DNA from: Blautia schinkii DSM 10518
GTDB lineage: Bacteria; Bacillota; Clostridia; Lachnospirales; Lachnospiraceae
NCBI GenBank assembly: GCA_000702025.1
Contig: JNKJ01000045.1
Location: forward strand, 1-33,452
DNA length: 33,452 bases
Reading direction: 5' to 3'
The position numbers and the translations under genes are program-made. Within the stretch, counting starts at the first letter, position 1; every line of letters starts with the position of its first letter. Below the pieces are notes generated by a model. It made no database searches and had not been told where the DNA came from. It saw nothing but the letters and a program-made list of their open reading frames with translations. This document shows positions 6,266 to 12,259 of this stretch, piece by piece.

Positions 6266-7903
6266 TCACACCAGCCCAACAAAGCGGTAGTAGATTTTAA
6301 TGTCCTGGTGTCTTTGACCGTCTATGACGGTTCGTTCTCCAACTTCAATGCGGTCAATCAATTCCTCAATGATTTCCCGGTTCAGTTCCTGCAAGTCCAG
6401 ATACTGCCGGATGGTTCCGGCCCACTGGTGGATATTGGCGATGTCCTGCTGGGCTTTCCGTTCCCCGGCTAACAGACTGTCCAGGCGTTCCGATTTCTGG
6501 ATGCGTTCCTGCTCGTTCTTTTGAATCAGAACCGAGAAGGAATCGCCGCTGATTGCCCCCCTTACCTTATCTTCATAAAGTTTTGCGGTGATCTGTTCCA
6601 GCTCCTCCAAACGCCGCCGCAAACGGCTGATTTCCTGTCGGCTGTCCTCCTGTTGAGCGGCGCTTGCGGATTGGATGTGCTGTTTCAGCTTATCCAGTAC
6701 AGCGGCTTCATCGGCTGCAACCGCTTTTCCATGCGCCCGGATTTCACTCAGCACCAGGTTTTTCAAGTTGATCTCAAAAATCCGGTGCCAGGAGCAGATG
6801 CTATGTCCGGTAGTGGCAAACCGGGAGCAGAAATAAGAAGTATAGTGCTTGACAGTGCCATTTTTCCGGCGCTGTGTTTCGCGGGCGGCAACCAGAGGAT
6901 GCCCGCAGTCCGCGCAGACCAGCTTTCCGGTAAACAGAGATGCTTGGGGCGGCGTATTGTTAGCGGAAATCTGTTTCGCCGCCTGATTGATTTTCTGGAC
7001 AGCCTCCCACAGCTCCGGCCCGATAATTGCCTCGTGCGCGCCCTCATGGGAAATCCATTCCGATTCCGGTTTCCTTATCATGGTCTTATCCTTATAGGAA
7101 CGGGAACCGGTGCAGTTCTGTGTGAGCGTACCGGCATAAACATCATCGTTCAGAAGGCTTCGGACGGTTGCGTAAGCCCACAGCCGGGAATACTTGCAGC
7201 TGCCATTTCCGTAATGGACCGCCCAGTACCAGCGGGGAGAGAGAATCCCTTTCTCATTCAGGGCGGCGGCGATTTTCCCATAGGCCATGCCGGACTGACG
7301 CATCTGGAATATCTGCCGCACAACAGCGGCGGATTCCCCGTCAATGACCAGCTTGTGTCTGTCCTCCTCGCTCTTGCGGTATCCGTAGGGAGCGTAGGCG
7401 GCAAGATACTGGCCGCTTTTCTTCTTGGCATGAAGCACCGACTTGACCTTGCTGGACAGGTCCTTGAGATGGTAGTCATTCATCAGACTGCGGAAGTGCA
7501 GCATATCGGTGTTGTCCCCCTCGCTGTCCAGGCAGTCCAGAACCGATACGAACCGGCATCCGAGGGACGGGAAAATGACATCCGTATAACGGCCCACCTC
7601 CACAAAATCCCTGCCTAAACGGGAAAGGTCCTTTACCAGAATCAGGTTAATCAGGCCATGCCTTGCGTCCTCCAGCATTTCCAAAAATCCGGGCCGCTGA
7701 AAATTGCCGCCGCTGTACCCATCGTCCTGATAGGTCTTGACCTCGATCCAGCCGTTGAGCATGACGAATTTGGAGAGGATTTCATATTGGTTCTCAATGC
7801 TCACCGATTCATCGCTGGGGATATAGCCCTTCGCTTTTGCGGAATTGGAGGCGTCATCCACACTCAGGCGGCAGTAGATACCGACTTTATATTGCTTCGC
7901 CAT
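6266..7903 (-). CDS. Large serine recombinase 1
   Basis: This 545-residue site-specific recombinase should cut and join the element's ends. VGIYCRLSVDD holds the catalytic serine near residue 13. The resolvase domain (to about 170) includes LILVKDLSRLGRDFVEVGRY. The recombinase domain (about 190-300) includes APYGYRKSEED and GMAYGKIAAALNEKGI. A zinc ribbon near 325-390 has CADCGHP and a later C...C pair. A coiled coil (about 400-480) and the IDRIEVG motif near the end complete the large-recombinase plan. ATG 7903 follows AAAGGGGGCAGGATT. The start overlaps the end of recombinase 2 by 17 bases, implying coupled translation. Nothing appears broken. Confidence 0.92.
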   Translation of the reverse strand: MAKQYKVGIYCRLSVDDASNSAKAKGYIPSDESVSIENQYEILSKFVMLNGWIEVKTYQDDGYSGGNFQRPGFLEMLEDARHGLINLILVKDLSRLGRDFVEVGRYTDVIFPSLGCRFVSVLDCLDSEGDNTDMLHFRSLMNDYHLKDLSSKVKSVLHAKKKSGQYLAAYAPYGYRKSEEDRHKLVIDGESAAVVRQIFQMRQSGMAYGKIAAALNEKGILSPRWYWAVHYGNGSCKYSRLWAYATVRSLLNDDVYAGTLTQNCTGSRSYKDKTMIRKPESEWISHEGAHEAIIGPELWEAVQKINQAAKQISANNTPPQASLFTGKLVCADCGHPLVAARETQRRKNGTVKHYTSYFCSRFATTGHSICSWHRIFEINLKNLVLSEIRAHGKAVAADEAAVLDKLKQHIQSASAAQQEDSRQEISRLRRRLEELEQITAKLYEDKVRGAISGDSFSVLIQKNEQERIQKSERLDSLLAGERKAQQDIANIHQWAGTIRQYLDLQELNREIIEELIDRIEVGERTVIDGQRHQDIKIYYRFVGLV

Positions 7904-9551
7904 AATCCTGCCCCCTTTCCTGTGCCAGCGCCCCGTCCACATTCCCGACATAGCGGTAGTAAACCTTGACCTCACAAATCCGCTGCCCGTTGACCTTCTG
8001 GGTATCGCCAACCTCGATCCGGTCTACCAGTTCAAAGAGAATGGTTTCGTCCAGTTCCGAGATTTCGGTATAGCGCCGGATAATTTCCAGCCAGCGGTCG
8101 GTATCCACCTGGTTTTCCAGGTGCGCCCGGACTTTCCTTTCCAGTTCCGGGACTGCCTCCGCCTTTTCTGCCCGTTCCGCTTCATATTTCTGCATCAGGG
8201 TCTGAAATACCGTCTGCGGGATGGAGCCGGTGCATTTGTCCTCGTAGAGATTCTGCATCAGGCGCTCCAAATCGGAAATACGGGCTAAGGAGGATTTTAA
8301 TTCCTGCTCATAGGAGAAAAGCCGGGTGTGGGATTCCTTCTCCTTCAGCCGGAGAATCTCGCCCATCAGCCGGTCTGGGTCATATTCCGCAAAGCGGGCC
8401 TTTTCCCGGATGTCCTCCAATACCAGCTGGGTCAGCACCGTTTCATAGATGGTGTGGATGGTACACGCGCCCCTTCCGCTGCGGGAGTAGTTGCCGCAGA
8501 TGAAAGAGCTGTACCGTCCCGGCCTGCCATCCTTATAGGTGAATTTTTCGATGTGGTTCCGCATTTTGAAACCGCAGTCGGCGCAGTACACAAGTCCGGT
8601 GAAGATGCTCTTGCAGCCATCGGACGGGGCGCTTTTCCGCACCTTCTTTTTGCCGATACTGGCTACGGTATCCCACAGTTCCCACGAAATAATGGCCTCG
8701 TGGGTCCCCTCCACCCGAATCCACTCGTCCTCCGATTTATTGACGAGCTTGCGGGATTTATAGGAGAGTGTGCCGCTTTTGCCCTGTACCATGTTCCCGA
8801 TGTAGACCTCGTTGCGGACCATGTTTTTTACCGTCTGGTCAGCCCATTTGTGGTTGACCCTGCGGGGGTCGCTCTGGCCCTTGCGCTGGTAGTATAGCAC
8901 ACCGGGCGGCTGAATCCCTTCTTCATTGAGCGCCACCGCGATGGCGTGAAATCCCATGCCTGATGCCCGCATTTCAAAGATACGGCGCACAACCGGCGCG
9001 GTTTCCTCGTCAATCACCAGATGGTGCTTATCCAGCGGGTCACGCCGGTAGCCATAGGCGGGGTAGGTCCCCATGAATTTTCCGTTTTCGGCACAGGCTC
9101 TCTTGACCGCCTTGACCTTCTTGCTGGTGTCCCGGCTGTAAAATTCATTAAATAAGTTCAAAAAGCACATGACATCGGTGCTTCCGTTGTCGCTCATGGT
9201 GTCAATGCCGTTGTTCAGCGCGATGAACCGGCACCCAAGAGAGGGGAACAGGTAATCCGTATATTGCCCAAATTCGATGTAGTTGCGGCCAAAACGGGAA
9301 AGGTCCTTCACCAGAATCACATTGATCCGCTTTGCCTTTGCGTCCTCGATTAACCGCCTGACGCCTGGGCGGTTGAAGTTCGTGCCGGAGTATCCGTCGT
9401 CGATATAGACATCGACCTCATTCCAGCCGCGCTGCCTGACATAGTTTTGAAGCAGCAGCTTCTGGTTCTCAATGCTGACCGATTCCCCGTCACGTTCATC
9501 GTCGTTGCTTAACCGGCAGTAGATGCCCACGTTGTATGTTGTATCCATCAT
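7887..9551 (-). CDS. Large serine recombinase 2
   Basis: The product has 554 residues with the same plan as its neighbour: catalytic serine in VGIYCRLSNDD near residue 14, VILVKDLSRFGRNYIEFGQY, a recombinase domain with YPAYGYRRDPLDKHH and GFHAIAVALNEEGI, a zinc ribbon with CADCGFKM and a CxxH-like second half, a coiled coil and VDRIEVGD. It carries a short extra C-terminus (about 17 residues) compared with recombinase 1. Start ATG 9551 (or 9548) follows GGGAGGTAAAAGAAAG. Two different full-length recombinases in one operon suggest that they act together or as a heteromer, as proposed for other multi-recombinase elements; this is inference. Confidence 0.92.
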   Translation of the reverse strand: MMDTTYNVGIYCRLSNDDERDGESVSIENQKLLLQNYVRQRGWNEVDVYIDDGYSGTNFNRPGVRRLIEDAKAKRINVILVKDLSRFGRNYIEFGQYTDYLFPSLGCRFIALNNGIDTMSDNGSTDVMCFLNLFNEFYSRDTSKKVKAVKRACAENGKFMGTYPAYGYRRDPLDKHHLVIDEETAPVVRRIFEMRASGMGFHAIAVALNEEGIQPPGVLYYQRKGQSDPRRVNHKWADQTVKNMVRNEVYIGNMVQGKSGTLSYKSRKLVNKSEDEWIRVEGTHEAIISWELWDTVASIGKKKVRKSAPSDGCKSIFTGLVYCADCGFKMRNHIEKFTYKDGRPGRYSSFICGNYSRSGRGACTIHTIYETVLTQLVLEDIREKARFAEYDPDRLMGEILRLKEKESHTRLFSYEQELKSSLARISDLERLMQNLYEDKCTGSIPQTVFQTLMQKYEAERAEKAEAVPELERKVRAHLENQVDTDRWLEIIRRYTEISELDETILFELVDRIEVGDTQKVNGQRICEVKVYYRYVGNVDGALAQERGQDYGEAI

Positions 9552-9686
9552 CTTTCTTTTACCTCCCGACCATCTCAGAATCCATACCTCGTGCGGCAAA
9601 ATGGCTCCGCAGGTTTTACCCTGCATGAATATCTTACCGGAGAATCCACCGCCGCGCAATGATACGGCAGGCCGCGAGGCTTTCTG

Positions 9687-9860
9687 TTATTTGGAACCGC
9701 TGGCAGCTGGAATGGCTTCCGACATGGCGCGTCTGACTGCCAGCTGTTCCAGCGTCTTTCCCAGGTCCTTTTCTCCCGAAAAAAAGCTGGTGACGCGATA
9801 AATTGTTTTCCCGATCCGCACCTCTTTGTAGGAGCTTGTCGGGGTTGTCTGTTTGGTCAT
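9687..9860 (-). CDS. Small TnpW-like protein before the recombinases
   Basis: This 57-residue protein has VRIGKTIYRVTSFFSGEKD then KTLEQLAVRRA, the same IGxTxYxV ... L...RR layout as TnpW-type proteins coded next to large serine recombinases. ATG 9860 follows an ideal GGAGGTGCGTCTTT. It lies 135 bases upstream of recombinase 2, in the same direction, and is likely cotranscribed. The role is unknown; a directionality or accessory factor is a guess. Assignment rests on the short motif only. Confidence 0.65.
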   Translation of the reverse strand: MTKQTTPTSSYKEVRIGKTIYRVTSFFSGEKDLGKTLEQLAVRRAMSEAIPAASGSK

Positions 9861-10361
9861 AAAGACGCACCTCCGTTCAAAAATTGTTTTTACTCTATGG
9901 TTAAAAAGCAGCCGTATCGAAAGATAAGGGCGGCGGTTGCCGCTGGATACCGTCCGGTACGGCTGCTGCAATTCTGTTTGGATGGTTCGTCATATTTGCC
10001 ACGCCCCCTGACGATGGGGACATAACAGGCCGCTCCCGGCAGAGCTGTCATAACTCCGCAGCGCCGTTTTACTCGTGCGCCGCAGGGTTCCCCCCAAGTC
10101 TTTGGCGGGCCGTGAGGAAGTATCTTTAAGCCCCCGCACCATCATCGCGCCCGGAACGCCATCTCCGGGTTTAAGGCTGGACGTAGATCGCTCGGATTGC
10201 CTGTCTGTCATCACCTCCTGCAAGCAACCGTCCTGGCGGCGCGCCTTTTCCGCTTCGATACGGGTTATGTACCTGTTATGCCGTATATTCAGTTGTCAAG
10301 CTGCAATGAGGGGCAAGAGGACTTGTCCCTTCAATGTGTAGGCATTGGGAAAGGCGATTTG
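9861..10361. other. 500-bp stretch between sigma-like gene and TnpW-like gene
   Basis: No gene here is convincing. A minus-strand frame (about 73 codons, ATG 10211 to stop 9990) has AGGAGG only two bases before its ATG and a low-complexity Ser/Arg/Gly composition, so I do not call it. The stretch GATACGGGTTATGTACCTGT-ATGCCGTATAT (about 10257-10290) is a loose inverted repeat and could be a regulatory site. This is the region where promoters for the recombinase operon would be expected. Confidence 0.4.
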
Positions 10362-10832
10362 TTAAGCCTTTTTCAAAAAAATCTTGATTTTATTTATTCG
10401 CTGTGTGATTGCACTCCGGGAACAGTTCCACAGCCTTGCGACATCGGCCTGCCGGTATCCGTCCACAATGAGCAGGGTCAGCAGTTCCAGATCGTCCTCC
10501 GGCAATTTGCAGAGCCGCCGGTACAGCAGTTCATCCTCCAGGGAGGACAGCCAGCCAAACCGCCGGGAATCCACATCGCCGGTGTCCCAGGTGCAGGACA
10601 GGGATTCAAATTTTCGGAACAGGCAGGACTGCTCGCTCTCGTCCTCACACTGTTCGATGGGAAGGGCCTGTACGCGGTTCTGATAGGTCCGCTGGCTGCA
10701 AAACCAGGTCCAGTCATATTCCTTCATGGCCGCGATCTGCCTATCGTCCATACCGGCTGCGCGGTATTCCTGTTCCAGCCGGGTCCATTCTGCATCAAAC
10801 TTCCTTTTCTCATATCCATAGTGAAAGCCCAT
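10362..10832 (-). CDS. Sigma-70-like regulator (module 2)
   Basis: The product has 156 residues. The N-terminus (MGFHYGYEKRKFDAEW) is typical of short sigma-like proteins of Clostridia elements. The C-terminal 50 residues, LPEDDLELLTLLIVDGYRQADVARLWNCSRSAITQRINKI, form a region-4 helix-turn-helix. ATG 10832 follows ATGGAGGAAAACT, and that Shine-Dalgarno is one arm of a long inverted repeat. The gene lies upstream of the recombinase cluster in the same direction and probably activates it (inference from position). It is a different subfamily from the Orf7-like protein at 2440 and from the factor at 23364. Confidence 0.8.
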   Translation of the reverse strand: MGFHYGYEKRKFDAEWTRLEQEYRAAGMDDRQIAAMKEYDWTWFCSQRTYQNRVQALPIEQCEDESEQSCLFRKFESLSCTWDTGDVDSRRFGWLSSLEDELLYRRLCKLPEDDLELLTLLIVDGYRQADVARLWNCSRSAITQRINKIKIFLKKA

Positions 10833-10838
10833 AGTTTT

Positions 10839-10884
10839 CCTCCATTTCGATTCAGGCGTGGTTGACGGGTGAATCGAATGGAGG
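10839..10884 (-). promoter_or_regulatory. Inverted repeat burying the sigma gene's Shine-Dalgarno, module 2
   Basis: On the minus strand CCTCCATTCGATTCA pairs with TGAATCGAAATGGAGG, a 15-16-bp stem with one bulge and a 15-base loop. The final GGAGG is the ribosome site of the gene starting at 10832. Folding would block translation. Confidence 0.75.
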
Positions 10885-10929
10885 TGGGGACCGGCAGCGG
10901 TACACATCGGGAGGTTTCCCTAAAAATCG

Positions 10930-10969
10930 ACAATAAGAAACGCCAGCTTCTCGCAATGAGAAACTGGCG
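10930..10969 (-). terminator. Attenuator hairpin, module 2
   Basis: CGCCAGTTTCTC and GAGAAGCTGGCG (minus strand) form a 12-bp stem with a short loop, followed by TTTCTTATTG. It lies between the leader ORF and the sigma-like gene. A near copy (CGCCAG...CTGGCG with TTTTTT) occupies the same place in module 3. Confidence 0.8.
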
Positions 10970-11048
10970 CAACAAAAAACACCATGATTATGCTGATTTA
11001 TATGGATTGATAATACTGATAGATAACTATAATATCCCGGAGGAGGGC

Positions 11049-11105
11049 CTATGCTTTTTTTAATTGATATATGTCATAGCTATTACAAATGAATATTGCA
11101 GACAT
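11049..11105 (-). CDS. Leader peptide of module 2 (18 aa)
   Basis: ATG 11105 follows ATAGGAGGATACCGCC. The frame encodes MSAIFIC...YQLKKA and stops at TAG. Past the stop the same frame continues ALLRDI, matching the LRDI that follows KKA in leader 1, so this leader appears to have been shortened by a stop codon. The A-rich KK codons are preceded by aromatic and Ile residues. Its place between two hairpins suggests a regulatory role. Confidence 0.6.
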   Translation of the reverse strand: MSAIFICNSYDIYQLKKA

Positions 11106-11290
11106 GGCGGTATCCTCCTATACACCGCCCATGCTGATTGCTGAGGGTCATCTGGAGGTCTGCTTTTTAGCAAAAAGAAACGGCGGCCTTGAACCGCCGT
11201 ATTCGTCAGTGATACAGGAAAGCGCACGAAATCCTCTGCCCGTCAGCGGTTTTTTTCTTTTCCCCGCTGTGGAGGCAGATGTTTTGATAT
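11106..11290 (-). promoter_or_regulatory. Structured 5' leader of module 2
   Basis: Three hairpins precede the leader ORF. The pair CTGCC/GGCAG with an inner CAGCGG/CCGCTG (11235-11279) encloses an A-rich loop. ACGGCGG/CCGCCGT (11180-11200) is followed by TTTCTTTTT and looks like a terminator. GGCGGT/ACCGCC (11106-11129) encloses the AGGAGG of the leader ORF and ends at its ATG. The block around AGCGCACGAAA...CTGCCCG...CGGTTTTTTTCTTTTC (plus-strand reading, from 11220) recurs in module 3. Confidence 0.6.
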
Positions 11291-11301
11291 GTAAGCTCGT
11301 T

Positions 11302-12072
11302 TCATTCCACAAAGAACAGAACCCGCCGGATCAGCTCCGGGATATTGACCGGGGCGGTGATATAGTCGTTCACGCCCTCATGCCGGTATTCATATTCCGT
11401 GGCAAGGTCGTTGTTCTCGGTGAGGATAAAGAACGGCAGAAGCCGGACAGGGGAATTCTTCATTTGGAACATTCCCTCTACCCTCCGCAACATATGAAAC
11501 AGATCCATTGCTGTGCCGTCCGGCAGTTCCAGTTCGCATAAGATCAGTTCAATTTCTTCATCCTCAATAATTCGTTCTTTGGCTCCATCAATAGATGGAA
11601 TCAGAATCAGGTCAAAGCCCTTTTGCAGCATAGCGGCCCGCAGCACTTCGGCGCTGGTATCTTCCGCATGGACAAAGAGCAGCTTGTGAAAAGTCGGGGC
11701 CTTTTCGCCGGATAACTGCCGGTAGGCATATTCCACCAGCTTATCTTGCAGCAGCAGCCCTTTCATTTTGTCCATGCACAGCGTAGCGCCCCGGCGCTTG
11801 GCCTCCTGTTCGTAGTCGTCCTTGTCATGGCAGGACGCCAGAATAAAAGGCAGCTCCTTGTCTGCGGCCCGCACCTCGGCCAGAAAGTCCATGCCGGAAC
11901 CGTCCGGCAGGTCGAGATCACAGCAGACCACCAGCGGCATTTCCTCTTGGATGGCGGCCCGCGCTTCTTTCAGTGTACAAGCCGTTTTCACAGGGTAGCC
12001 CCGGTGCTGTAAGTATTTTTGCAGGCACCATGTATAGGTGTCGCTGTCGTCGATCAGCAGTATCTTTTTCAT
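11302..12072 (-). CDS. Two-receiver response regulator without output domain
   Basis: This 256-residue cytosolic protein is built of two receiver domains and nothing else. Receiver 1 (1-120) has the acidic pair at D8/D9, the phosphoacceptor D52 in CDLDLPDGSG and the conserved lysine K102. Receiver 2 (about 130-256) keeps the fold signature (ELELPDG, EYRHEGVNDYITAP) but has E180 in place of the aspartate and A240 in place of the lysine. It is therefore a pseudo-receiver, possibly fixed in an active-like state. With no DNA-binding part it probably works as a phosphate sink or docking partner for the kinase at 20723. Its promoter carries the same direct repeat as the regulator and ABC operons. 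ATG 12072 follows GGGGGTGAGGACAC. Confidence 0.85.
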   Translation of the reverse strand: MKKILLIDDSDTYTWCLQKYLQHRGYPVKTACTLKEARAAIQEEMPLVVCCDLDLPDGSGMDFLAEVRAADKELPFILASCHDKDDYEQEAKRRGATLCMDKMKGLLLQDKLVEYAYRQLSGEKAPTFHKLLFVHAEDTSAEVLRAAMLQKGFDLILIPSIDGAKERIIEDEEIELILCELELPDGTAMDLFHMLRRVEGMFQMKNSPVRLLPFFILTENNDLATEYEYRHEGVNDYITAPVNIPELIRRVLFFVE

Positions 12073-12103
12073 GTGTCCTCACCCCCAATATTGATTTACC
12101 ACA

Positions 12104-12193
12104 AGCATAAACTACAAATGTTACACAAATGTCCGAGGTGCCTTTGATTTCGACAGAAAAACAGGCTGAATTGTTACAACGCTCGGACATTTC
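12104..12193 (-). promoter_or_regulatory. Promoter and regulator box of the two-receiver gene
   Basis: Minus strand: ACATTT (12132-12127), five bases, then ACATTT (12121-12116), with a -10-like TATGCT (12109-12104) 17 bp after the first copy. A further GTTACA/TGTAAC box lies 42 bp upstream (near 12171). The same geometry occurs at 15.6, 20.1 and 22.5 kb. Confidence 0.65.
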
Positions 12194-12215
12194 AAAAATT
12201 TTTTTGAGAAATGGC

Positions 12216-12246
12216 GAAAAAAGCGGGGCAGCACACGCCGCCCCGC
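12216..12246 (-). terminator. Terminator of ABC operon 1
   Basis: GCGGGGC and GCCCCGC pair across 10 bases, followed on the minus strand by TTTTTTCGCC. It lies just after the permease stop codon and is nearly identical to the terminator of operon 2 (15735). Confidence 0.8.
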
Positions 12247-12259
12247 CGATCCCATACGG

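Noticed and set aside
6521..7618. Plus-strand frame of 365 codons
   Set aside because: It is antisense to recombinase 1, which has complete catalytic and zinc-ribbon motifs.
9990..10223. Minus-strand frame of about 77 codons before the TnpW-like gene
   Set aside because: The AGGAGG lies only two bases from the ATG, the composition is low-complexity and no family is recognisable.
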